Positions 43,137-56,600 of a stretch of DNA of 64,000 nucleotides are shown one piece after another. How positions within the stretch are numbered: position 1 is the stretch's first letter; the number at the start of each line of letters is the position of its first letter. The DNA is from Emydura subglobosa (lineage: Eukaryota > Chordata > Testudines > Chelidae): NCBI GenBank assembly GCA_007922225.1, contig ML679956.1, positions 21,640,689 through 21,704,688 on the forward strand, in the 5' to 3' direction. The notes beneath the pieces are model-generated. The model made no database searches, was not told where the DNA came from, and saw nothing but the letters and a program-made list of their open reading frames with translations. The position numbers were made by a program, and so were the translations under genes.

Positions 43137-43517
43137 GACGGCGGCTCGGCTCGGCTCCGGCACAGGCGCGAGCAGCGTCCGCCAGGGGGAGAGGCAGCGA
43201 GGCACGGCGCACGGGTGCCGCGGAGCCACCGGCCGAGCTGCAGCCGGCTCCCGGCGTCCTTCCCCGCCCCAGGGCTCAGCCGCAGACGGAGCCGGGCGCA
43301 CGCCGGCCCCGCGTTTGCTTGGCACCTGGCTGCCCCGCTGTCAGCCCGCCGGGCTCCAGCCTGCTCGGGCAGCGGGGGCGGGCGGGCGTGGCTCCCCCCC
43401 CCTTCTCCTTCCTCGAGACGCCCACTCCCGATGGGGGAACCGGCAACTTGAACTTCAGCGCAATTAACTTCGCCGGCGCCCGGGAAGCCGGAGGTGTCGC
43501 CCGCTGCGCTCTTATGA

Positions 43518-43523
43518 GTGAGT
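43518..43523 (+). other. Candidate splice donor (GTGAGT)
   Basis: 'cttatga|GTGAGTcgctc' matches the donor consensus well and lies about 0.9 kb downstream of the TATA-like box, compatible with the end of a non-coding first exon. No matching acceptor could be assigned in the window. Confidence 0.35.
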
Positions 43524-44450
43524 CGCTCTCTTTTTCCTCCTTCTCCGCTTCGCGCCAGCGGGATCGGGAAAGTAACTGGGGGGGGGGGGCGGGGGGCGAG
43601 GAGGGGAAACCCTCCCCCGAGCAATGCCGGGGCGCCACGCACCTGCCGCCTGAGCAGGGCTGGATGCCAGGACCCCGGGGGGGCGGACAGGATTGTCCCG
43701 CACGGGGCTCCGGCTCCTGCTTAGTCTCTGCCCACGGGCAGAGCCGGAGCCACCGGCCCTGCAGCCCCCTTGCTGGACAGCGGCCACTTGGAAAAGGCAA
43801 GTGCCCTTAAAGTTTGGGAAACTTCTTCCCCGCCCCAAAAGTGTGTTCAGCCCGGGCGGGGGCCTGCCGGCCGGCCGCGTTAGTGACAGGTTGCCTGGAT
43901 TTGGAGCGAGTAGCTCGCCAGCCGGGCGCAGCAAAGATGCGTTTGTTAAAACGCGTGGGCTGGGCTGGGCTGGGTGGGGGGCGCTTGGCCGACCGACGTG
44001 TTTAACCTGAAGCGCGGGGTGACTGAGTTGCTGAGGATCGTCTTGCGAGGCTGCTTTAGAGGGAAAAAATATGTAAAAAGGAAGAGACGGGCGCAGGAGA
44101 TCAACTTTGGCAGTGATCTCTGAGAGGGAAGCGTTTCTCGCAGCGCGCATGGTGGCAACTGACGTGCCAGTGACCTTAGGGGTGAGGAGGCACTGTAAGC
44201 ACAGGTACGCTATCTCCTCTCCGCTGGAGGTCCCTCCCCTGGCATTTTCCACTTTAGAAGTGATTGGGTTCTTGCAGCAACAGCGAAGGATCCAAAAGGA
44301 AACACAGAACATTTATTTCCACCCAGCGATCCAAACGTGCACTTGGAAAATCCTTATAAGTGGATAGTTTTAAGTATATTAACCAAAGCGTCCCACTAGA
44401 TAGTGCCACGGTTTAACACCCCCCCCACCCCCACCCCCCCAAGCCTCTTA

Positions 44451-47400
44451 CAATAATGTATACAAGGTGCGTTAGTTTAAAGGAAAATAATTCAAATATA
44501 AATATTTTGTGCCCTAGAATTTTTTTTTTTAAAGACTAACAGAAAATTTCCTCTATCATAGTTTTGGTGAAATCTTTGATTAGTTCCAGGGTGAAGAACT
44601 AATGACAGACACCTAACAAGTTTCCAAGTTTTGCTTTACCAGTCCCAGAAATCTAAAGTGCCTACGTTACTGACAGAGAAACCTTTATCCCATTGAAAAC
44701 TTTGCTAAAATATTTTATACCAGCTTTTCTCCTTAAATGAGTACCAAAAATGGCAAAAGCTAACCGTTTTATTCAGTCAAACTGAGTGTAATGTTCCTGT
44801 GAAAATAATTCAGAGTTTCAGATTCAAAAACTTTGAAGTTAAGGCACATGATCTAGTAACAGACCTTTACTAGGAATATAATTTAGCAACAGTCCTTTAT
44901 TTCTACTTGTATCATTTTGGTATAGTACATTCATATATTTATCTGCACCAGTCTGCTGGCAAACATTAGCATTCAAGCTTACATTTTTGACAAATGTGCA
45001 GACAGGAATAGCATGAATAAGCATCTTAAATATTAACAACCTAAGCATCTGTTGTGAAACAAATTTAATATATTTACTCTGTTTTTCTCACATTGTTAGA
45101 AAAGGTTACAATAAGTGTAAAATTGCAACGTTAGTTAATACAAGGATTGAATTGGATATTTCTCTATCTCTTCAAGTGTTTAAAACAATCACCAAATATA
45201 AAGACATTAACTCTGGTGCATTATTTTAAAAAGAAACTTGAAACTATATGCATATTGTGTAAAGGCTTCAATATAATATAATGTCTGTAATTTGTATCAT
45301 ATACTTGCCGTGTAATATTATTTATACACTTACTTATTTCCTATTTCAGATTTTTATTAATATTACCTCACTTAAGTGGAAATAATATTTTATACACAAA
45401 AATGTGTAATCGTGTATAATAAAAAGTGAACATAAAAAGACAGCATATATATGCATACATGTATATGTGTGTATACATGTGAGTGGATAGCCCACATTCA
45501 TTATAAGGCTCTATAACAAAAATAAAATCATTGTCTACAGTTGTACCCACTCTTGAATACAAACAGCTAATGAAAAAGAAACAACTGACTCCAAGGAATT
45601 CCTCTTTTTCCTAGAAAAACAGTAATCTAAGTAAAGCAAGAATGTAGAGGGAAGTCTCCAAAAAGCCTGTGTAGTAATTTCTGGATTCAATGCATTCCTC
45701 CTTTTTCCCACAACTGCAAATATGTAATAAATAATAGTTCTTTGTACACAAAATGAGTTTACTACGACAAAAATATTTAAGTGGAATGCTTTTTGTTCAT
45801 GCATTTTTAAAATGTTAGTTTCTTTTTTATATTTTTTATTCTTTAACCTTTAAATAACAAAGTAATTACCAAAAAAGTTCCTCCTTCTCTTCTCCAGTTC
45901 TTTTAACAAGACTTATCCAACTTTTAAACTTGTCCGTTTAAAAATGACAAGTCCTTAGATACTGCTTATTTCTGAGAAATAAATATAAAGCATGTAAACT
46001 CTACCTGTGATTCATTAATGGTACATGTTGATTTGCAGAATAGGGAGAAAGAATCTCCCGGATTAGCCAAAGCTTGTAACTGAAGGTGACACAGGAATCA
46101 TTTTTATCTTAACAGGTTACGGTTTGCAAAGTAGGCCCATCAGGTCAGCTGACAAGCACCTGTCCCTTATTATTATTATTGAGATTCTTTGGTTACAAAT
46201 AGCACAAAGCTAAATACAATGTACTGGCTTCCGAGCACCATAGTAATTCTGTAATAAAAAATCCCAAAGGGATGTAGACAGGTGTGCCCTTTGAAACCAC
46301 AGACATGTCACTCTTTCATGTATGTAGTCAAGCCATGGATAACCACAACTTATATTAAATTAATATTTTTGGTTGAAGGTTAGATTACATGACTTCAATA
46401 TGAATATGACTTCAATTTTTGCAATCTTCAATTAAAGTCCATCATTATTTAAAAAAATCTAATTTGATCTTTTAAATGAGGAGACATTTTTATTTTCAGT
46501 CAGGGAATACATTTCTTGAACTACAACTTTTGCCAGATTTTTTTAACTGACTACCATAAAATGAATTTGAAATCCTTGTTATGCTTTCTAGTTGAATTAG
46601 GGGAGGGAGACAAACAGATTATTAAATTTTATTAATTTAATAGATTGCTAAATATTTTAACATTTTGCATCTGGACTACAGAGAAATTTTTATTGAAGAT
46701 AACACAACATTCCGGGCTATTTAGAGCTCTCTATTAAAAAGGGGGAAATGTGATTTATTTTTATTTTTTTTTAATATTTCAGTCATGTTTCTAAGGACTA
46801 TGCTATTTTACCATAGATACTACTTCAGAGTTGTAGCAGCCTCTTATGCATACCTGCCATTGCTTTCTCTAGATATATTTATTAAATATCTAATGAAACC
46901 ACAAACTTTACTTTTAGAATAGTTTTAAACGTAAGTGGAACATTTTTCTTTCTTTTAATTTATGTTAACTGATGTAGCATGTATATATAATCTCCTTAGA
47001 AGTCATTGCTTTTTTCCAAAGAGGAAACTTTTATTTTCAATCAGGGAATACAAGGAGAAAAAATCCCTCCAAGTATAAGCAGTTCTATATATCATTTTAA
47101 TTTTTTTTGTGGTTATACTAGGATGAAGATATGAAGTTGTTGTTTAGAGCAGGATGATAAAATTACAGAAAAGTGTTTGTTTTTACTTTTTTAATTATTC
47201 AAATTTAGGGTTGCTAAAATGAATATTTTTGGTAAAGTTGTTTGATTGTGTAGCATTTTTCATAGAATTTTGACAAATTGATTTATAGGAAAGCTACAAA
47301 TCATTTAGTATGGGAGGACATATTTTTCTGGTAAAATGGAAGTTCTGTTTTTGCCATTATGGGCATCAGGCTTTAGTAATCTGCTCTTCTTGTACAGAGA

Positions 47401-49245
47401 ACATTTTCTACTTAAAGCTATCATGCACCTACTGTTTATTTACACTGCATTAAACTGACAGCATAGCAATCAGAGGAAAAATATTACTTACTTTCCTGAA
47501 GTAAATACCAGTTTATAGGTTAGTGCATGTATTTATATTCCTGTAGCCACTAAATAATGGTTCTGTCTCCATTTTAATATCTACCTGTGATGTTATCCAT
47601 GGCAGCTGACTCTTCCTTGTTTGAAAAAAAAAAAGTTTTGTTATCATTCCACACCAGTAGGAACTTTAAAGAAAGATGGCATGCAGAAGCTGATTTTAAA
47701 GAAATAGTGTTCAGTTTTATCTAGTGTATTTGAGTTGTGTTTCAAACAGTGAAAACATAATTGCTTAAGAATATTTGCCTACCGAGCCACTTAGATTGTA
47801 TAATCAGGCAACTGCAGTTCAGGGCAGAAGCATTTTGTTAATAACTAAAAGCACAGATGTGTGTATGATAAAAAATGTTTTACAACTCTTTCACTATGCA
47901 ACCTAATACAGTCTTTTTAAATTTTAGTTGTTACAAAGTGGCTGTACATTATTTTAAAAACAAGACAAAACAACCTATGTTCCAGCTGATTGTTAAATAA
48001 TAGCTTGTAATACTTCTACTTAAATTTTGCAATGTCTTAAAAAGTCTATTTTGTACCTCCGAAAATCCCATTACATTATTTTTAATCTTTGTTTCATTAC
48101 CTTGCTGCTAACCTGGAGATAATACTAGTGAAAACAGCTTGCACTTTGAAGAGAATACCATTAAATTCTCCATCTGGGTGTTCCGCATATCTTTGCCACT
48201 GAGGTCCCCTTTTGTTCAAAACAAGTTATAACATTAACATTAAATTAAAGATATACGTCCACTTCCATATGTATGGTACTAACAACACTAATTCTCACCA
48301 ACAATGTTCTGCAGTTGGCAATTATTGCAACAAAAAGGATATGCAGTGGCCATTTTTAAAAAGTAGGTGTTTACCATCCTGTGATATCGGAGACTATCAC
48401 AGTTTCCCCACTACTTAAAATACAATGTATAAGTAATATCCATTAACCAGTTGGCAAATGTTGACTTTTTAATGGCTTCTACAAGCCCTCCATCAGTGTG
48501 TACAGATCTCCATAGCACTAGATGAAGTTCAGAACAAAGATTAAGGGTAGATTATGGCCCAAATATAGCATATGAATCAGATCAGTTATACAAATGATTC
48601 CCCTTAAAATTAGTCTAGCATGATAGTATTAGGTCTAATGTATATTGTGAGCAAAACATTAACACACATTGTTTAGTATTATAGAATTTATGCCAACTGT
48701 ACCTTTCGCTGTTTATTTTAAAAATACTTTTTCTGAGATGAGTTATTCTCTTCCAGAGTAAATAGATACAGATTGTGTCTGTATATATATAAATATTCAG
48801 AGTGAGATCTGATATTATAACACTTCTTTTTTATATTGGCTTATTTATACCCTTTTAGTTGTTTTGCAGCTTCTCTGCTTTAATAACATGGTTTCATGAA
48901 GTAAGACCTCTTCACCTGTGTCAATGATTCTTTCATGAACTTCATGGGTGGATTAAGATTATATGGATCTGGACCCACCAAAACTGTTCCTTTCAGACAG
49001 ACAGCAGTGTGTACCACATATATCAGCTGAGTTGGACCTTTCACTTCGCTTATAATATGACATGTCCGGAGGTGTTCAGGGAGAGCATATAAGCCCAGAG
49101 TGCATATGCTTCACCCAGGCTCTTGCTCTGAAGCAAGTAGCTGGCCAGCAGCAATCATTTGTATATTGTATCACTGCAGCATTGGGGACATATCTGACTA
49201 TAGGGGCTATATCTTAAGGATCACCCCTTAATCCTTTTCTGGTGG
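44451..49245. other. Repeat-poor AT-rich stretch, no gene seen
   Basis: Almost 4.8 kb without a recognisable transposon. It has T- and A-rich runs and a (TTA)n at about 46170-46182. No frame with protein-like composition. A plausible home for conserved non-coding elements, but conservation cannot be judged from one sequence. Confidence 0.55.
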
Positions 49246-49660
49246 TCAGCATGGCAGACTAAATGTCAAGATTCCTGGGTTCTATTCACAGCTTTGCTAC
49301 TGATTCAAAATGTGATCTTGGACAAGTCACTTACAGTGCCTGAACAATGGGAGTTAGGTACTTAGGTGCTTCTGAAAATCCCATTATTAGGGCCTGATTT
49401 TCAGAAGTACTGAGCGCTCACAGCTCCAGCTAAAATCAATGTAAACTGCAGGTGCTGAGCATCTCTGCAAATAAGGCTTTTACTGCGTATCTGCCTTATT
49501 TTCCCTATCTGTAAAACTGATAGGCATTATTATATCTGTCCGGCGGGTGTTGTAAGACTTAGTTACTTTTGTTTTCTGTTTGCATAGCACTCTGATATCC
49601 CTGGATGAAAAACACTATACTGTGTAAGTGCAGAGCAGTGATGTTGTTCCGGTACCCAAA
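49246..49660 (+). mobile_element. MIR-type core-SINE interrupted by a palindromic repeat
   Basis: The SINE head ('ggtcagcatggcagac', 'aagattcctgggttctattc', 'cttggacaagtcactta') stops near 49340. The tail ('ccttattttccctatctgta', 'aactgataggcattatta') resumes near 49497. Between them is foreign sequence including the palindrome at 49390-49477. It is followed by 'gcatagcactctgatatccc', a usual SINE tail word group. An ancient SINE with a later insertion. Confidence 0.7.
49390..49477. repeat. Palindromic MITE inside the SINE
   Basis: Left arm 'ggcctgattttcagaagtac' and inverted right arm 'gccttatttgcagagatgct' followed by 'cagcacctgcag'. The centre is 'agctccagctaaaatc'. It is about 88 bp with imperfect pairing. 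The sequence just upstream ('taggtacttaggtgcttctg') is another common sauropsid repeat word and may be part of the same insertion. Confidence 0.65.
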
Positions 49661-51453
49661 CTATAAGATTTTACTTGCAACTTAAAGTATCTTTCCTATG
49701 CCTATCAATAACTAGTGTATGTTGAGATTGTCTGTTCTTGAGGACTTGATAACTAAAACCTCTTTCAATGAAAAATAGAAGTTCTGAACAGAATACATTT
49801 CAATGTTTCAAATTCTAATACAAATTCTAATATGGTATCACATGTACTACTAGTGTGTATATAACAAATAGCAACAGCAACAATAAGTAAAATTTCAACT
49901 TGAGTTTTAAAAGGGTTGTAATTAACATTCAATGAAAGTTTTATATGACGCACAATGTTGGAAAGTTTATTTTAACTATGTTTTTGTTCAGAGGTGGGTT
50001 TTCTTTATAGGTATAAAAGGTCCCAAGAACAATTAAAAACATCTTAAAAGTTTTAAAATGATAGTTTTAGTTTCTAAGGATTCATTGTAATATAAATACT
50101 GTATGCTTATTAGCATTACTAGTGCACTAGACATTTAATTACAGTCTTTGTTAGACATGTTATCTGTATATTAACTATCACAGAAAAAGAATGATATATA
50201 TTCTTACATGCAAGCTCTTGCTTGCCAACCTTCTTTTTAAGATTATAGATTCAGCTCTTCAATCCAGAATTCTCACATCTTCAGTTAAAACAACTCATCT
50301 TCACAACATAATCTGATTATAGTATGGTGGGTGGGTTTTTTGTGTGTGTGTGTTTTTCACATACATGACATGACTTTTGGAATCTTCTTTTCTACCATTA
50401 ACTCTTGAATATTATTATTGTCTGAAATACATTCTATATAATAAATATTTGTGATCAGCGATTTGGACTGCAAGCTGTTATAGAAAATTACCATCATCAT
50501 AAGCAAGATAATATATCTAACCTGGCACCAGTTTTTCCCCTTGAGTGTGTCCCCAGATTACACTGGTTACTGTGATCCCAATAATATAAGTGTTCCATGC
50601 AGAATTGCCAATGTTTGCTTTGCACTGAGATTCCTGACAGGATCAGGCATAATAGGAACTGCACATGTATATCTGAGGGCAAAAGTGGGTGCTTAGATCA
50701 TATATATTTTCTATGATTGAAAACAAAACAAACAAACGACAATACTCCAGTATTTTGCAGGACTAGATCTAATCACGGCAGTATTGCTATTGGACCCAAT
50801 TCAGAACTGTGTAAGAAAATCTCTCATTTGAAGTCATTCTGTCCCATTGCAGATGTAATACTTAAATTGGCTTATTGAAGGTTATAATCCTTTGGGCCAT
50901 TACTACATAATACTGTAGTACTTTTTAAAAATAAAGTATATGGTCATTTTATAACACCATTTTCATTTATTGGACTTGTGATCCCATTAAATGCTGTATT
51001 TGGGTGATTTATCTTGTGAGAAACAGACTTTTCTCTTTTAAATCTTACAATGACAGTTACGTTAGTAGGATAGTCATAAAAGTGCTTATTTTTTTTACTA
51101 GTCTGAAAAGTGCTTTCAGATACCACCTAATAAAGTTATACCATCAAAGTTAATATTTTTAATGTATTTGTTGCATAGTTAAACAGAGCTATTTGTGTGG
51201 CACAGAGATATTCCTTAAGCAGCATATTACTGTTTGACATATTGTATTTCCAAGCAATATTTCTTATAGCTGCTGTCTCTTTAAAAATGCAGTCTCCTCT
51301 ATTTGCCCTATTAATTGTTGATATGTTGCCATCCACGAGACAAAAATTAGAGCTGTAATTAAATAATCATGTGATGCTCCTTAGTGCCAGTGAGAGCAAA
51401 CTCATTTTTCCAGGCCCTGATGGTCACTGATGATTGTATTACTACTGGCTTGC
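49661..51453. other. Repeat-poor AT-rich stretch, no gene seen
   Basis: Only short random frames and a (TG)-rich patch near 50340-50354. Confidence 0.5.
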
Positions 51454-51456
51454 TTT

Positions 51457-51486
<30 letters not shown>
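51454..51486. repeat. (TTTA)n microsatellite
   Basis: About eight TTTA units. Confidence 0.92.
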
Positions 51487-51487
<1 letters not shown>

Positions 51488-54400
51488 AATGATTCTGCAT
51501 CACTAGGTTACTTAACCACTGCTCTTTTTCAAAATTAAAGAAAGTGGGGAACATTAAGTCAGTTAATTGTTTAGCATCCACAGGGGAGACAAGTTAGACA
51601 TACCTTTTCTGCTTTTGGTCACCCGATTGTTTCTTTTGGGAAAGCTACATCAGTAGTGTGGTTGTGTGCCATTTAATTTACACTGGTGTTGTGGTGGGGA
51701 TGGATGCATGTGGGGAATGCCAGGAGAATTACAAAAGGAGCCGGGTATTAAAATTCAGAAATGATTAAAATTGAAATAAAAGGATGCTGCTGCTCTGCCA
51801 GTACTCTGGCAGTCATAATGACACATAGAGATTAGTTTCCACCTTCATCTTTTCCTTCTTTCTCATTTCCTCTTGTTTATTGTTGACAGATTTTCCTTAT
51901 GACTCTGCTTCTCATCTTTCTGTATTTTTCCCCCCACTGCTACATATTCCTACTTTTTCCTTAAGCATGGAGAAGCTTTTAACCATACTGTAACAATAAC
52001 AGAATAGGTCATTAATATTTAATATTCACATGATTAAAATTCTCTTAAACACAGGTCAGCTGTATTAACTGATATAATTTTTCATTAAAAAAAATCTTTA
52101 TTCTGTCCTTATTTTTTTTCAAAAACTTTTTCTTTGTGTGGTGTGTTAGGTTAGTGGGGGAAAAAAAAGAAGTTCCCAGTCATGGATAATAAATTATGCA
52201 TAAATTCAAATTTAACAGATGGAAACTAGTGAGTTAAAGTTTCTCTTTGACTTAATGTTTTTTTTTTTTTTTGATACCTGTCTCATGTATAGTTAAACAT
52301 CTAACATAGCGTACTGCTTTTCATGCATCTTTGAATTTTTTCTTAGCATAAACTCTTTTTTTCCTGTTTTTAACTTATTGTTCTTAATTTGTTTGACTGC
52401 AGGGGTTTCTTCACTGACTCTGGGGTTAAATTATCCTCTCATGAAACTGGTATTTTAACTCATAATAAATTACACAATATCATTTAATCTTAAAATTGTG
52501 TGTCAACGTGATACGTTAAATTGAATGAGCCAAATTCTGCCTTCAACTATACCCATAGCCTTCAGCAAGGAGACATAGGTTCAACAGGATTGAATCTGGC
52601 CATATTTGTGTATTTATATACATACAAACACGATCACTGTTACGATACTTAAATAGGCATACACTTCAGAGGTGTTAATTAAATTTCTTCAATCATTTCA
52701 CAGTACAGCAGATTGCGTTTATTCTTTATGTTCAAAAGTCCAGTATGGACTGGAGGTAACATTCCTTTAGTGCATGGAAAGATTTACCCACATCTAAATA
52801 AAACAGAAAAGACAATAACCCTTCACTGCATTTTGACAATGGCAACAAACTGGTAGCAATTCAAAGAACAGATAAATATCGTGCTATTCCTCCTAAAAGC
52901 TATTTTTTTAAACAAAAAATGATATAAAAGAAGACTTAAATTTTGGTGTTGAGTGATGTGATTGTTTTAAAGCACAATTTGCTGATGGTAATAGATTGTG
53001 GTGTACTTGTATATGAAGATGCTCTGTCTTTCAGAAACAGAAATGTTCTGTGTCCTAGTGATGTACTGGGCAACACAAGTCATATTCCACCCAAATATCC
53101 TAATAAATAGTGAAATAGCTATGTAAAACAGAGGTAACTAGGGACTGAAGTTATTTCTCTGAGACTGCAATAATTTACACCAATCTTAAATTGTTTGAAA
53201 GATTAGGTCCAAATGAAAAAGCATCATTCCTAACTTGCTTCCATCTACATTTGAAACTGCATATCCCTCAGGTATGGCACAGGGAAATTCTTCATCTATA
53301 CACCTACAAAATTATAATCAACTGGAAGATAATACAAAAAGTGCTCTCTGTATTTTTCTTGAGTAATATATTTCAAAATTTATTACAAAGGTGCTACTAT
53401 CTTTTTAAGTGGGGAAAAAACATAGAGGAAGATTTTTTAAAAATTGAACAGAAAACAAATGCTGTATATCACTGTGTACTATAGAAGGAATTGAACACTG
53501 ACACTGTGAAAAGAAATAATTAATAAAATAAGATTAATTTTATAACAACTGATGCTTGGTGGTGAAAGTTCACGCACAGGAACAGTTTACCTCCCATATT
53601 CCTTCAAGGAACTGTAAAGATACCAACTAAAATATAAACTGTTTTTCCCCAAAATATTGTATTCACTATAATATTGTATTGTATTATACCACAATTGGGG
53701 GGGATATGTTTTACTTATTTCTTTTCTTGTGCTGAAGCCTTAGTACCTATGAATTGTCACATCTACTACCCAATTTCTAACCAAGGATCCTAAAAATTAC
53801 CTATTTTTGGTGGGAATCCCATATCTAATTACTCATTCAGATGAATTTCTATTCAGGTCAGGGATTCATTACCTGAATTAATTACCCAACAAAGGCTATG
53901 CTGTAATTGTTACCAGGATCTAGAAAGCACTGTATTGGTGAGGAAAAACATTAAAAGTATTGTAATACCTTGTTTCTTTGATTATTGACCTACTATTCTG
54001 ATTCCATTAGTACAGTTATTCTTTCTGGTTTTTAATCAGCTAAGACTAGGATTCCAGAGGGCTCTAGAAGTTTACAGGCACTGGAAGTAACATTTTGATG
54101 TAGTTTGCGTTAGTGTTACGTTGCTTGATTGCTTTTGTATTATGTTCCTGTGTGCTTCTATAAATGACATTTATTATAGTGGCACTGGATATGCTAAAAC
54201 ACCCTTTATTTTAGCACCTCTATATTACTAGGTCTGATGTGTGGTCATTGTTTGCCAATGGAGTTTTGCAAAACTATTTCATTTTGTGTAAACTTTTTTT
54301 CTTAAAATTTTGTTTTTGTGGGATCTTCTGAGCTTTGACAAGCCCCAAAATTCAAAGCAAATTCAGCCCAAACAAACAAGCTTCACCTTGTTTGCACCAA

Positions 54401-56349
54401 AACCACATATTTTGCATGGTTTTACATTCAACCCAATACTGACCCCTGTCCAAGTTTGGTCAAAATTAGGTATAGTTTCACTTAAGTTTTTTGAACCTTA
54501 GAAAAAGTCTAGCAGAACCTGGGCAGAGTTTTGAGTTAATGAAACTTGAAACCAGGACATTGCATGTGGTTTTGGGTTTCATAATGAAAGTTTGACATAG
54601 TTCAAGTCATCAATCAGTTCTAACCATTTTCTAAGACCTAAACTCTTCCCTGTTTCCAGCCCACAAGAATTATCAGTAGATTTTTGAGGAAGTGAATAAT
54701 TAGTACTATAAGTTCAGAAAAAAGAACGATTGTTTTGTCCTGTTGATGAAGCAGGCTACTGCGTAACAAATTTCTGTTGTTAGAACTCATCAGAGCAAGC
54801 ATCTAAAGTCTTGCTAATAGTACTTGAATGGTCCTTGTGTAGTGATAACTGAAATGGCAGGGGCTGTTTTGCATTGCATTGTAATATGCAGCTTTGCTTG
54901 GACTGTGTGAAAATCTCGTTCTTACTAAAAAATGTTAGATTAAACTTCTTTGTGGCTTAGAAGCCTTTCTTTATTACCCCAAATGTTTACTTAAGATCAA
55001 GAAAGAAATTCAGTAGTTTGTCTGAAAAAATAACACTCGACTGTGTTGCAAAATAGTTCAACTCTGACTTTAGTAAATAAAAAGATCTGAGAAATGTTTT
55101 GTTTGTTGTTAATTGCTTACCTCTGTGATACTAAGCTCTTCTATAATATTCAGTACAACGTTTTCAGCATCCCAACAAGCCCCAAAAATGAATACAGGTG
55201 CGGCTTGAACATATCCCTAAAATAACACTGCTTATTAGCCAAATCCTTCGACATAAGTGTTTGCAATTCCAACCCTCCACCCCCATCTCTTGCCTACTAA
55301 TAATCTAGTGCCTGGGAAAATCAGAAATTTAATAGAGAAATTAAGTATCTTCCCACAGATGTATGTTGAAAATGCTAGCTTTAAACCAGAGCCTCTCAAA
55401 CTATGACCGGAAGGCCTGGTGACCTGTGGAACACTTGCTTGTGACATAGGAGATCTAGCAGATCCTATGATGCTGGCTTTCCTCCTTGCTTCCAGCTGAT
55501 AAATTGCATTAAAATAATATATTAAATAATTTCTTATTACAAATTTCCATGTAAGTGATTACTGTAGCTGCCACAGGGAAGTTATGAGTGTGAATTGGTG
55601 GGAAGGGGGTTTGTACAATCATGAATGAGAGGAGATAATCTGTCAGGCTCACTCCTTTAAAATGTGACACACCCTTTGCTAGCCCCACGCCATAAAAAAC
55701 ATTCTTATATATATTTAGTGCTTGTGAAAGTAACTGTACTGACTTCCTTAGGGAATGAGCTCTATTTGTCTACACAATGGGTACAGATTGGGGAGCGGCA
55801 AGATAAGCTTTCCCACACTGCTCCAACAAAGAGCCTCATCTCCTCCTAGTGGGACCATCTCTAAGGTGTTTAAGTTTCCATGCCCATTCAGTCCAAGACT
55901 TCTCTGTGGAAACTGCCAACAAGAGTGCCAATGAGTACTAATTGTTGTGATGGTTTTTGTGATGTGACCTGTCCATTAGCATTGCAACCAACTTGCGTTT
56001 GCATTGGCAACCTAAAGGTGAAAGACTCCATGTTATCATTATCAATCTCCTTAGCCATTCAGTTCCCACTCATGACATTGTACTTACTCCATAAGTTTTT
56101 CCCAGTAATTTGCCTTAATGTGACTTGTGGCAACTAGAGGCAAACCTAAATGACCAGCCAAGTCACATCAGCCAAAGTGGAGAAAACACATAATCATACA
56201 ATCATCACAGTCAAAACAGAAACATACCCATCTAATGCACGTATGCAAAGGCTCGTGGTGGTATGACTCAAAGTAGCTTGTTTTAGCCCTAAAATGTATT
56301 TGCATAATCTTATCTATTTTATCAAAAGAACATTTCTTGATTGAAATAT
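51487..56349. other. Repeat-poor AT-rich stretch, no gene seen
   Basis: T-run at 52259-52272. A word group near 55395-55450 ('ctcaaactatgaccgg', 'gacctgtggaacacttgctt') may be a worn short repeat. Otherwise nothing recognised. Confidence 0.5.
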
Positions 56350-56600
56350 ATTGCAGAAAACATTTGCAGGAATAAACATGAGCTCCTTAGATATGTAGTC
56401 AATAGGGAGATGTCTGCCTGTATGTGATTTTACACATCTGTAAGCTAACTGAGACATCCAAATATAAAATACAGCACTGTGGGACATCGGGTAGAATCTG
56501 ATATTTTCTAGGGGATTCTGAGTCCATAAACTAACAAGTGCATTACATGTAGTCATATATGTAGGTTTTTCACCTCCGACAGATATGGTAAGGATAATTT
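56350..56600 (+). repeat. Old dispersed repeat, copy B (unclassified)
   Basis: Ordered word matches to 39290-39560, in the same orientation; details are given there. One of only two dispersed repeats I can see in the 44.4-60.7 kb interval. Confidence 0.6.

Larger units (their letters stand above)
42250..44450. promoter_or_regulatory. CpG island, probable promoter and first exon(s) of an unidentified gene
   Basis: Sharp change from AT-rich flanks to dense GC and CpG, strongest at 42900-44000. It includes a TATA-like box (42570-42577), G-tracts (42636-42649, 42742-42755), a TG/TC repeat (42851-42876), CGG and CAG runs (43024-43040, 43106-43136) and a strong splice-donor match (43518). Long overlapping frames on both strands (up to 397 codons, 42617-43810) are low in stops only because of base composition; their Arg/Gly/Pro/Ser-rich translations show no domain. 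I read the region as promoter plus 5' UTR, most likely transcribed rightwards given the TATA-donor order. The gene is not identified. Confidence 0.7.

Noticed and set aside
42617..43810. A 397-codon open frame (and several overlapping ones on both strands) in the first CpG island
   Set aside because: GC-rich DNA has few stops. The translation is Arg/Gly/Pro/Ser/Gln-rich low complexity with no domain, and equally long frames exist in other phases and on the opposite strand.
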